64,000 nt of DNA from Nematostella vectensis (lineage: Eukaryota; Cnidaria; Anthozoa; Actiniaria; Edwardsiidae): the NCBI RefSeq assembly GCF_932526225.1, contig NC_064035.1:16605969-16669968 (forward strand), read 5' to 3'. The first letter of the stretch is position 1; every line of letters starts with the position of its first letter. Below the pieces are notes generated by a model. It did not search any database. It was given only the letters and a program-made list of their open reading frames with translations, and had not been told where the DNA came from. Made by a program: the position numbers and the translations under genes. Below are positions 1-9,832 of this stretch, piece after piece.

Positions 1-1035
1 GCTTCGATCGTCAAACCCATCAACCGTATCAATTTACAATATCTCCACGAAGTATCATTTTGATATATTTACATGTTTTGCCATTCTAACAGCTCCAAAA
101 GCTTATTTAAAATTATCGACTAGGAAAAAATAGCGCCAACTCGGCTTCAAAATGGCGCGGCACCAGATTGAGGCTCAGACCAAATTTAAAATGCACGAGC
201 GCCTGTTGCGTATCGTTAGGGGACTAGCCGGGATCTTTAAGACGGAGGCGAGGCTGATGTTTCAAGCTTTAATGATTCGCACACAGCAGCAGCGGCACAC
301 ACAATAATATAAAATACAGAACTAGGCTCGTTATCTTTATACGCTAGGACCAGACAGCAATCCTTGTGGTAGTCCCACATGAAAGGAGATAAATGTAAAA
401 CTATTCAAAAGGGAACTGGAGAATTGGATTCATTCGGCAAAACTAACCACTCAGTCAAACGCTTGAGAGTTGGTATCTCGTCCCTGCGTATTTACAAAAT
501 AATCAATGAAGTCAAAGGTAACTCTAAGATAGCACTAATGATTATTCAACTTCAGGGGCTTCCCTGGCAACTTTTAAAAGTTAACTGCGCATGTTCAAAG
601 AGCGCATGACTACAACATTTTCCTTTAAATGGAATAACGATAAAAATAAATGATGTCTAAACCAAGGGGTGAAAATGGCATGTGATTTCAAGAAAATCCA
701 AGAGATTAGTTGCCAAATAAAATGTCCGAAACGAAAGAAGAAACCACGATCCTGCCATGTATAGGAAACTGGACACTCCCTGGCCAGATTTCGGCGTTAC
801 AAAAGGTCAACAAAGCGAAGGGTCCACGGGCGTGCCACAAACTAGACTGAGGAAAACATCAATTTTAAACAAAATTTAAATTATCCTTGAAAGATAAACA
901 CAACTAAATGACTTTTTTTTTGTCTGGATAGAAACATGAAATATTAAACGACCATTTAACTATAACCTAAATAATCTGTCAACCCGTCCTGTAACATGCG
1001 ATATATATATATTCAAAGTATAATATATATTCATA

Positions 1036-1224
1036 TTTAGTATAAATCCACTCATATACTTTCATGCCATTTGATTGGCTCCCGTTCTCAATATCTATTG
1101 AGCCATAGATAGCGAGTAGCGAAAAAGCCAGCGTTTTCGCGCCAAAAGCGGTTATTTATTACTGAGAATTATTAAAATCGTAATTTTTTCGAAGGTAGAA
1201 GTTTGCAAATGGATTTATACTAAA
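1036..1224. mobile_element. Short TIR (MITE-like) element, copy A1
   Basis: The element is bounded by perfect 15-bp inverted ends (1036-1050 and 1210-1224, core TATAAATCCA / TGGATTTATA). A second, inverted copy lies at 26429-26608, which shares the internal TTCGAAGGTAG and GCGAAAAAGCC(A/G) stretches. It has no coding capacity, so it is non-autonomous. Two copies with intact ends in one window suggest a moderately abundant family. Confidence 0.7.
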
Positions 1225-1254
1225 ACATTTAGACCACAGCCGCCCGATTTTTCT

Positions 1255-1292
1255 CTTCCCCACTAGAAAATAGTTATTTTCTAGTGGGGAAG
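1255..1292. repeat. Perfect 18-bp inverted repeat with 2-bp loop
   Basis: Arms CTTCCCCACTAGAAAATA and its exact complement are separated by only GT. It lies 30 bp beyond the TIR element A1. Function unknown; it could be the remnant of a foldback element or a cruciform-forming palindrome. Confidence 0.85.
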
Positions 1293-1484
1293 GAAAAAAC
1301 GCGCCGCTGGGGGTCGAGTTACTCATTTACCAGGCGACGACGGTTACAGAGAGCGTCGTTTGAATTGAGAGTGGTACGAGGTAACGCGTAGGGATTACAG
1401 CCAGTTTAGGTAAGAATGCGCGCTTATTCAACACTAACAAGAAATAAGATATTTCGAAGTAAAATTATCCACTAGCACGTGGCT

Positions 1485-2408
1485 TTACCGTTCAGCCCCT
1501 GGACGGATTCCAAGAACACCCCTAAGCTCAATTCGGAATTCTTTGCTTCGACTGATGAAGATAATGGGGTTAAAAAGTGCATTCAATACTACGAGAGAGG
1601 AGGGGAGTGTTAAAATAGACGTTGCCTCATCGGCCAGACAGCGTGTTAGCCCTGCCAGGATATACGAGATTAGAATAACCACAGTAAGAAAGACAAATAC
1701 CCAGATTGCCTTTCGTGGGAGCATGTTGGGCGGCAATCCGACGGCCATATGTTGGGCGATAATCTGCCTGTGGTGTCTTCTACTCTCTCGGGTCACCACA
1801 AAGCTGCAATAGACACAAACAAGGACGCAGGCGAGGACGGATGTGTTCATCGGTAGAATGAGCGCCGGGAAAATCACATTAAACGATAAGATCCCCGCTA
1901 GAAGCCATGCGCAAACCACTGCGATCACTAAGCGCTTTTGCGTGATAATCACGGGGTAACGAAAAGTCTCCCTTATTCCAATGTAACGCTCAATGTTTAT
2001 CAGCGTCAAGTGGTGCAAAGAGCTGAAAGTCAGGGTCTGCAGGACCAGGAATAGCACGCGGTCGGAATGATAGTGGTATATAAGATCTGAGCAGGAGAAC
2101 TGGTCCTTCGAATAATGCATGATGTTTTCTGCTACCAGAGAAGGCTGTATGATCAAACCCATCAGTAAATCAACTACGGCAAGAAGGCCGATCATGATAT
2201 TGGTGTTGCTGCGGAGTGAGCGAATCTTTAGTAGGACTAGAATGATAAGGAAGTTTAATGTGACGGTGAAGGGACAACAGACCCCGTGTATAATAGCTTG
2301 GGCAAGCACTACTCTCTTTCTTGTTAGCTTGTTCACTCCTGAGAAGAGGACCATCGCTTCTATCTCTGCGGAATACTCGCAGCTGAGATTGGTGGTATTG
2401 ATCATCAT
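1485..2408 (-). CDS. Class A (rhodopsin-like) GPCR, single exon
   Basis: This is a seven-transmembrane receptor of 307 residues in one uninterrupted reading frame, acting at the plasma membrane through heterotrimeric G proteins. Visible landmarks are N-glycosylation-type NTT and NLS sequons at the N-terminus, TM1 with the conserved Asn (TLNFLIILVLL), a TM2 Asp context (LLAVVDLLMG), the TM3 end motif as ERY instead of DRY (INIERY, near residue 140), a TM6 region (WVFVFLTVVILISYIL), and TM7 ending NPIIF in place of NPxxY, followed by a helix-8-like SKEFR. The TM6 CWxP motif is absent. The length is short but normal for the large intronless cnidarian receptor expansions. The ligand cannot be inferred; amine, peptide or adenosine/melanocortin-like are all possible. 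ATG at 2408 is the first Met of the frame; a second Met follows immediately. Neighbours give no functional clue. Confidence 0.92.
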   Translation of the reverse strand: MMINTTNLSCEYSAEIEAMVLFSGVNKLTRKRVVLAQAIIHGVCCPFTVTLNFLIILVLLKIRSLRSNTNIMIGLLAVVDLLMGLIIQPSLVAENIMHYSKDQFSCSDLIYHYHSDRVLFLVLQTLTFSSLHHLTLINIERYIGIRETFRYPVIITQKRLVIAVVCAWLLAGILSFNVIFPALILPMNTSVLACVLVCVYCSFVVTRESRRHHRQIIAQHMAVGLPPNMLPRKAIWVFVFLTVVILISYILAGLTRCLADEATSILTLPSSLVVLNALFNPIIFISRSKEFRIELRGVLGIRPGAER

Positions 2409-2726
2409 TTGTTTCGTAAACTAAAAAAGCAAAAAAAAAAAAAAAACCTCTTGAATGAAAAATAACTTAAATGAAAATCTTTAAATAAATCGAAATCCGG
2501 TGTTTTGTGGTGTTATAATCACTATTGTGAGTGCTGTGGGCGAATGCAATATTGTGCTATGTATTTTAATACATAAAAATTTTCAATAAGACTGCTTTAA
2601 AAGATTGTGTATTTTGACTATTATTAATAAATCATTTTTGCGTTTTTATAGTTTTATAACAAAATAAATGTATTTTTCACAAAAATGACCAGTTTTGTGA
2701 GGCTTTCTTCTGCTTTTATAATAATA

Positions 2727-2758
<32 letters not shown>
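2727..2758. repeat. (ATG)n trinucleotide microsatellite
   Basis: About ten tandem ATG/GAT units in non-coding sequence upstream of the GPCR. Confidence 0.9.
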
Positions 2759-2879
2759 CTTCTTCCTTTTAATCATCCACAAATGCAGAACTTCGAATCA
2801 AGACATCCTCTGGATTTTTACCAACAATTTTGTTAATTGATCGTCGCTTTCCACTCGAATTGATCGTAGAGATGTTTTT

Positions 2880-4258
2880 TACCACGGTGATCCTGGTTCT
2901 TAAAACTTCTTGGTTCCTAGTCAGTTCCTATTCAGTTCCTACTCAGTTCCTAATGGTAAGGGGGGAGTAATTTTTCAATAACAAAAACATCGAAATTATC
3001 TATTTTCTGTATAAAATTGGAGAGTACGGCTGGAATATACGCCAACATTATTTTTTACATCGATTTTTTGCGCTTATTATTTTTTACATCGATATTTTTG
3101 CGCTATTTCGCGGATTTATGCTAAATTTCTATTTGAGTTATAACTAGTGCAAAACATTCAAAAGTCGATCCTATTTGTACGAACAAATCACCAGATTTGT
3201 ACCCTGATTTTTTACTCAGTTGTATTTTACTATGTGTTGTGGCTTAAAGTGCGCGTGAAAGGTTTGAAAGTTTTTTTTAATTCTTGTCAATTCCAGTGCA
3301 GTTTTTCTTTGATTTTTTTTTATAGTAATAATTCTATTTACGAATTACGCGTTTTCAGATCCTACGTAATTGCGCAAAAAACTCGTATCAGTTCCTACTT
3401 TAGTAAAAATAAACTTGTTTCTACCTCGTTTCTATTTGTACACACAAATCCAAATTCGTACCCCTGAGTTTTTTACTCAGTTGTATTATACTATGTGTGG
3501 TGCATTAAAGTGCGTGTGGAAGGTTTGAAAGTATTTTCTATAATTAGGAACCATTTTCTATTTCCTGGTCACGAGTAGAAACCGATTAGAAACTGGTCTA
3601 TAAATCATGCAAATCTCTATTAATTTTGATAAATTTGAAAAAAATATTCTTCTTTCGGATGATTGAAATTATACCCCGGTCACTTCAGGTCCAGTTTCTA
3701 TTTTACTATCCGTAATTTAGATGTAGCGCAGTTAGTTATTGGTGAAGCTAGCGTGACTACCAAGCGCGTGATCCAAGCGTGACTTGGGTGGTATAATAAA
3801 CGTTTACTGTTTGAAAAATTAGCAATAAATAAGCGCTAAATCGGTTTAATAACGTTTTAGAAATGCATATTATTGCTATTTCCTTGCGTATTGCATAGAA
3901 ATTTGCAAGCGTCTAAAACCAGAAACCAGACAAGGGATTCTAATCAGACATTAGTCTAGGATCCACACAAATTATAGAAGTTGTTATAAATAATTCAGGA
4001 AACCATATTTATATAATGCCTTTTCATCGATTCTAGCTGATTTTACTCGTTAAAAAGGTACCTGAGGTTCTGATTCGGTTCTGAGGGATTAGGTTCTAGA
4101 ATCACCGCGGTATGCCTTTCTATCGATACTAGCCGATTTAACTTGGGTAAATGAGTTATTTTTACCATTTAAGCATTTTTTTTATGAAGTACCCCCGCTG
4201 ATCCCGATTAGGAACTGACTAGGAACTGAGGAATTAGGAACTAGGATCACCGCGGTAT
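2880..4258. mobile_element. TIR element with internal duplication
   Basis: Related sequence occurs in opposite orientation at the two ends: a left end with GGTTCCTAGTCAGTTCCTA and a right end with TAGGAACTGACTAGGAACTG followed by GATCACCGCGGTATG (left: ACCACGGTGATC). A third copy of the terminal motif lies inside, near 4078-4115. Within the element a segment of about 110 bp is repeated (about 3165-3280 and 3425-3535, both ending TGAAAGGTTTGAAAG or close). The only open frame (3147-3467) has no recognisable domain. It is probably a non-autonomous DNA element. Confidence 0.6.
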
Positions 4259-4970
4259 GTTTTCTTTCACTTTAATTCTCCACAGGCAGTAAGATATATT
4301 AACTAAAATACTTCTCTTGAATTAAGATACATTAGCAGGTAAATTCCTCGAGTGATTTTCCTTTATTCCCCGTATAAAGCGACGATTTGCTACATTTTTA
4401 TCGCAAATAAAATTTAATTTCAGCAAACTTGAAATTGTCTTGCGCGTTGCAAAATCATTATGGCGGGAAAACAGGGATTTTGCAGACGTTTCTCTGTAAA
4501 GACAACTAATCTAAATGAAATAACATAAAATAAATGATTTTTTCATGTGAAGGTCGGTAAAATCGGCGTAAAAAGCAATTTTCGGTGGTCATTTTACAAA
4601 TCGACTCGTTATTTAGAGCTTTGGAGTTGAGCACTCGTGGCTTGTTAATCCAGAAAGGGTTCCTTCTTTCACTTCAGCAGCATAAGTTTTCCTTCTCGTG
4701 AGAATATTTAAAAAAGCCATATAATAAATAACTTTTCATAATAACTTTTCCCCGCGGGCTGAGATTTCTCAGAACGGACCTCGCTTGGTTAATAAGTAGA
4801 ATCAAGAGATGCTCTCTTGGTAGTATTTATTGCAAAATCGAAAATATTTAAAAAGCATACAGTATAAAACGACAACAAATAGACTTCAAAACTTGCTATG
4901 ACTCGCACAGCCTATGTCATCTAAATATGCCTTCGCTTGTGCGCCTTTTTTCTTGTAGATTCTCTTTCTG

Positions 4971-5650
4971 CTTGATTGTTGCAATGTTGGAAGAGATTTC
5001 CTTTTAAGCATCAGTTTGAATTTCGGGGCTTAGCATTCCCGAGATAGAGAATTGGCCGCTCGAACCCTTCGTCGGCTAAATAGTTCGAGCAAAGGGCGGC
5101 GGTGCATCCTACGGCAGCCCAAGTATCAGGCGATTTTATTTTACAAAAGTTGGAGGAAATATAAAATTCTTTTTCGCCTCCGGGTACATACTTCATAGGG
5201 AACGATAAATGGACCTGAAACTCCGGCTCTTCTCACGGTAAACACCTTTTCGTTCAGTGCAGACGAATTGAGCCAATTTTTCTAACTTCTGGGTCTCTAT
5301 GAAAGGTATGCATGTGTACGCCTTTTGTAAAATATGGGCTGCCGGCCATAGCTATATGGGTACAGTCATGTTAACATCTAGGTGCGATCCTTTTATAACA
5401 ACTTCGAGCGGCTGTACTAAGGTTGTACATCATAAGCGAGGCTTTTGACCGAGCAAAAGATAAAGTTTGCAACGGTAAAACTATTGCAAAACAACAACTT
5501 TAGGCGTCTTTTGTAAATCATGTTTGAGACGATTTTTCTTTGGTAATTGACTTTCTATAAAAAATTATAAGGGAGAAAGAACAAGTAATTCTACTGTCCA
5601 GACTTCCTTTTTTCTTTCTTAAAAGGTCATTATTAAACTGTTCTATATCT
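4971..5650. repeat. Diverged copy of the 5.6-8.8 kb repeat block
   Basis: The stretch at about 5027-5400 is a diverged relative of 6590-6925 and 8120-8460, sharing TCAGGCGATTTTATTTT, TTTCGCCTCCGGGTA and CCTGAAACTCCGGCT. The part from about 5428 is nearly identical to 7193-7420, marking the duplicated segment boundary. A further fragment of the family appears near 52505-52535. No coding function seen. Confidence 0.7.
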
Positions 5651-7193
5651 ACAGAAAGAAGTTTACGATATTTTTACTTTTGCCTGTTGAAAAGGGGGCT
5701 TCTTTACGCGTAACTTACGGCAAACAGCTAAGTGATGTTTAATTTATGTACACATGCGTGTCGTGAAAAAAACTGTAGAGCATATATGTAGATCTTTCGA
5801 GCGGTGTATAGTGTTGGTTTGAGAAAAATACAAACTACATAGGTTTCCCTACAGGTCTGTTTCGTGGTTGCCCACTCATCAGGGGATTTCTGATGAGTGG
5901 GCAACCACGAAACAGACCTGTAGGGAAACCTATGTAGTTTGTATTTTTCTCAAACCAACACTATACACCGCTCTACTTTCGAGTATTGAGCACTTTCTAT
6001 GAAAGCCTTCAACCATCATTTTATGTAGATCTTTCTATACTTTTATTTATTTATTTGAAAGTTGTTTGTGAAAATGCGGTGGGTCTGATTAAAAGAACAA
6101 CGCTTACAAAGGACCTCAACTAAATCATCTTCAACGTACACTCGGCCGTGGGAAAATTCAATCACTAAATTTTCTTGGACTTGGTGTGGCATTTAAAAGA
6201 TTCGGCGAGAGGTCGCAAAATATTCAAAACTGCACTAGTGGTCTTGTACAAATAAAAATACACAAAAAGTGTGTGTGTTTTCCCAGTGGTCCTCGCCCGC
6301 CCTTTTAGCCTTCGAAAATCTTAACTCTCTTTTTAAACTAACTCTTTCATTTTATGAAAAAAAAGTAGTGCTGTTTGTTAAACCCAAGCGCTAGTATTTC
6401 TCAAATACCTGGAAAAAATATGGAACGCAGATTTCCAAGACGTCCGGCCAGTCTCTTGAATTGGTACCGGCAAATGTGGTATCAAAACCCAAAAGTTGTG
6501 CATTAAGAAGCATAAACATATCTTCCAAATATGGTCACAAACAGGAAATAAGGGTATTGAGAGTCTTTGGATAATGATGTGGGGTAATTCAATTAGCCCC
6601 TCGACAACCCCTTCGGCTTAATAGTTCGAGCAAAAGGTGGCGGTGTTTCCTACTTCCAAAGTATCAGGCGATTTTATTTTTGAAAAGTTGGAGAAAAAAA
6701 CTTTTTTCGCCTCCGGGTATATACTTCAAATGAAACGATAAATGGGCCTGAAACTCCGGCTATTTCCAACGGTAGAACACCTTTTCGTTAAGCGCAGACA
6801 ATATGAGCCCATTTTTCCTAATTTCTGGTTCTATATTAAGATGTCGCGGTAACTACATGGGTACCGACATTTTACCAAAAGGTAAAATCCTTTCATAACA
6901 ACTCTGAGCGGCTGTACTAAGGTTGTGACGTTAAAAGATTAGACAGTTTGCTATGATAAAACTATAGACAAACAACAAATTCAGGCGTCTTTGGAAAATC
7001 ATGTTTGAGGCGATTTTGTTAGGTAATTGTCTTTCTATAAAAAATAATAAGGGGGAAAGAACAAGTAATTCTACAGTTCTATATCTACAAAAAGAAGTTT
7101 TATTCACGACACGCATGTGTACATAAATCAAACATCACTTAGCTGTTTACCGTAAGTTACGCCTAAAGAAGCCCCCTTTTCAACAGGCAAAAG
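5640..7193. mobile_element. TIR element B, copy 1 (with hairpin insertion)
   Basis: First of two tandem copies. The left inverted end (about 5640-5767) and the right inverted end (about 7085-7193) carry the same sequence in opposite orientation (CACATGCGTGTCGTGAA versus TTCACGACACGCATGTG). A 237-bp foldback element interrupts it at 5785-6035. The right end is truncated at the duplication junction near 7193, where sequence matching 5428 onward begins. On the minus strand it carries a degenerate copy (about 6190 downward) of a short frame also present at 7727 and 8930. Confidence 0.7.
5785..6035. mobile_element. Foldback (long-hairpin) insertion with target duplication
   Basis: An 84-bp arm (5799-5882) is followed after a 7-bp spacer by its perfect reverse complement (5890-5973), then about 48 bp more. 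The whole is flanked by 14-bp direct repeats TATGTAGATCTTTC at 5785-5798 and 6022-6035. The tandem copy of the host element has the same site once (7557-7570) with no insert, so the 237-bp insertion and its 14-bp duplication can be read directly by comparing the copies. No coding capacity. Arms with no mismatch imply recent insertion or gene conversion. Confidence 0.88.
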
Positions 7194-7411
7194 GTTGTAC
7201 ATCATAAGCGAGGCTTTTGACCGAGCAAAAGATAAAGTTTGCAACGGTAAAACTATTGCAAAACAACAACTTCAGGCGTCTTTTGTAAATCATGTTTGAG
7301 ACGATTTTTCTTTGGTAATTGACTTTCTATAAAAAATTATAAGGGAGAAAGAACAAGTAATTCTACTGTCCAGACTTCATTTTTTCTTTCTTAAAAGGTC
7401 ATTATTAAACT
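7194..7411. repeat. Segment between tandem copies of element B
   Basis: Nearly identical to 5428-5640 (GAGGCTTTTGACCGAGCAAAAG), offset about 1,770 bp including the insertion. It shows that element B was duplicated together with its left flank as a tandem segmental duplication, with the junction near 7193. Confidence 0.8.
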
Positions 7412-8758
7412 GTTCTATATCTACAGAAAGAAGTTTACGATATTTTTACTTTTGCCTGTTGAAAAGGGGGCTTCTTTACGCGTAACTTACGGCAAACAGC
7501 TAAGTGATGTTTAATTTATGTACACATGCGTGTCGTGAAAAAAACTGTAGAGCATATATGTAGATCTTTCTATACTTTTTTTTATTTATTTGAAAGTTGT
7601 TTGTGAAAATGCGGTGGGTCTGATTAAAAGAACAACGCTTACAAAGGACCTCAACTAAATCATCTTCAACGTACACTCGGCCGTGGGAAAATTCAATCAC
7701 TAAATTTCCTTGGACTTGGTGTGGCATTTAAAAAATTCGGCGAGAGGTCGCAAAATATTCAAAACTGCACTAGTGGTCTTGTACAAATAAAAATACACAA
7801 AAAGTGTGTGTGTTTTCCCAGTGGTCCTCGCCCGCCCTTTTAGCCTTCGAAAATCTTAACTCTCTTTTTAAACTAACTCTTTCATTTTATGAAAAAAAAG
7901 TAGTGCTGTTTGTTAAACCCAAGCGCTAGTATTTCTCAAATACCTGGAAAAAATATGGAACGCAGATTTCCAAGACGCCCGGCCAGTCTCTTGAATTGGT
8001 ACCGGCAAATGTGGTATCAAAACCCAAAAGTTGTGCATTAAGAAGCATAAACATATCTTCCAAATATGGTCACAAACAGGAAATAAGGGTATTGAGAGTC
8101 TTTGGATAATGATGTGGGGTAATTCAATTAGCCCCTCGACAACCCCTTCGGCTTAATAGTTCGAGCAAAAGGTGGCGGTGTTTCCTACTTCCAAAGTATC
8201 AGGCGATTTTATTTTTGAAAAGTTGGAGAAAAAAACTTTTTTCGCCTCCGGGTATATACTTCAAATGAAACGATAAATGGGCCTGAAACTCCGGCTATTT
8301 CCAACGGTAGAACACCTTTTCGTTAAGCGCAGACGATATGAGCCCATTTTTCCTAATTTCTGGTTCTATATTAAGATGTCGCGGTAACTACATGGGTACC
8401 GACATTTTACCAAAAGGTAAAATCCTTTCATAACAACTCTGAGCGGCTGTACTAAGGTTGTGACGTTAAAAGATTAGACAGTTTGCTACGATAAAACTAT
8501 AGCCAAACAACAAATTCAGGCGTCTTTGGAAAATCATGTTTGAGGCGATTTTGTTAGGTAATTGTATAAAAAACAATAAGGGGAAAGAACAAGTAATTCT
8601 ACAGTTCTATATCTACAAAAAGAAGTTTTATTCACGACACGCATGTGTACATAAATCAAACATCACTTAGCTGTTTACCGTAAGTTACGCCTAAAGAAGC
8701 CCCCTTTTCAACAGGCAAAAGTTCGATATCGTAAACTTCGTTCTGTAGATATAGAACA
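7412..8758. mobile_element. TIR element B, copy 2 (intact ends, empty site)
   Basis: Second tandem copy, with complete inverted ends of roughly 130 bp: the left end begins GTTCTATATCTACAG near 7412, and the right end finishes with the complement near 8757. The body matches copy 1 apart from scattered substitutions and lacks the foldback insert (uninterrupted site at 7557-7570). The minus-strand frame at 7727 downward (LVIEFSHGRVYVEDDLVEVL) recurs in altered form at about 8930. No transposase is recognised, so it looks non-autonomous. Confidence 0.7.
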
Positions 8759-9328
8759 ATTTAATAATGATCTTTGAAGAAAGAAAAAAAAAAGAAATGC
8801 AGTACTGTTGAAGATGGTGAAAAGAACAATACCGACAAAGGACTTCAACTAAATCATCTGCAACTAACACTTGGCTGTGGAAAAATTCAATCACTAAATT
8901 TTCCGAATTTCCATGGTGCAGCATATAAAAAATACGGCGAGAGATACAAAAAAACAGCACGTAGTAAAGGTGGTCTTGTAGAAATATAAATAATACACAA
9001 AAAGTGTGTGTGTGTGTTTGCCAAGTGTTCATCGCCCGCCCTTTTAGCCTTTAAAAATCTGAACTGTTTTTTTTAAAAACACTTTCGTTTTATGAAAAAA
9101 AAGTTTTGTTTGTAAAACCCAAGCGCTAGTATTACCTGATAAAAATATACCTGAAAAAAGATACCTGGGAAAAGTATGGAACGCAGATTTCGAAAACACC
9201 TCGTCTCTTGAACTGGTATCGGCAAATGTGGTATCAAAACCCAAAAGTCGGGCATTGAAAGCATAATCATTTGTAGTCTTTGGATAATGTGGAGGCAATT
9301 CAATCACCGGTTTTTCCTCATTTTTCAA
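8759..9328. repeat. Third, partial and diverged copy of element B body
   Basis: Parallels 6100-6560 and 7610-8080 (AACTAAATCATCT, ACACAAAAAGTGTGTGTG, AAACCCAAGCGCTAGTATT) with many substitutions. It lacks the flanking ends. The minus-strand frame is partly kept (LVIEFFHSQVLVADDLVEVL). Confidence 0.65.
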
Positions 9329-9741
9329 TCACCGTTTTTTCCTCATCAATTGTGCTAAAAAATAGTAGCCAGATAGCCAGATGTGGGGCCACAGTTTGTT
9401 GGTCGATAGAGTATTTTTCTTGGGGACAAGATTATGCGAACCATACGATTTCGAACCTTTACACTCTTTCTCTTCTTTATATGCAAAATGGCGCAACAAA
9501 GTTTCTAAAAAAAAATTGGCTAATAATTTGGTTTGGTTAATAATTTGTGGACATTTGAAATAAAAAGCAATATATTCTGTTTTCAATGAATAGCAAACAT
9601 TTTTTGTGGCCATTTTGTGGTACATTCCACATGCGCGCAAGACTGCGCGTGTTATTCCTCTGTAGCGTGAGAGATGACGTAATAGACGAAACGCCAAGAA
9701 CCGGTTTGCAATGCAATAACCTTGAGTCAGGGGCTCATTTA
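9329..9741. promoter_or_regulatory. 5' flank of the F5/8C-Ig gene
   Basis: About 400 bp upstream of the ATG at 9742. No TATA box was recognised. A TGACGTAA (CRE-like) octamer lies near 9675. The frame containing the ATG stays open upstream to 9586, but the added residues do not resemble a signal peptide. The promoter assignment rests only on position. Confidence 0.3.
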
Positions 9742-9832
9742 ATGAGGATATTGATAGTGCTCACCACTCTCCTCGCCACCTGCAGCGCTTCCAAGTCTTC
9801 TAGTATTCCACTCTACAGAAAGGACCTTCCTT
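9742..9832 (+). CDS. Exon 1: signal peptide
   Basis: Encodes about 30 residues beginning MRILIVLTTLLATCSAS: a charged start, hydrophobic core and small residues suited to signal peptidase cleavage around residues 15-17. The donor is TTCCTT|GTAAGA, ending in phase 1. This start was chosen because it gives a clean signal peptide, whereas the upstream in-frame Met (9586) does not. Confidence 0.75.

Larger units (their letters stand above)
1..1484. other. Intergenic, no gene recognised
   Basis: AT-rich non-coding sequence. I see no convincing exon; the 76-codon frame at 379-609 has no recognisable domain. It contains a TIR element (1036-1224) and a perfect palindrome (1255-1292), listed separately. 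Since the GPCR gene reads leftward, its 3' UTR should lie just below 1485. Confidence 0.6.
2409..4970. other. Intergenic, repeat-rich
   Basis: No gene seen. It contains an (ATG)n microsatellite near 2727-2758 and a TIR element of about 1.4 kb (2880-4258). The 5' flank and presumed promoter of the GPCR lie just above 2408; no clear core promoter motif was recognised. Confidence 0.6.

Noticed and set aside
9586-9741. Upstream Met as the start of the F5/8C-Ig gene
   Set aside because: It would put about 50 non-hydrophobic residues before a good signal peptide; ATG 9742 fits better.
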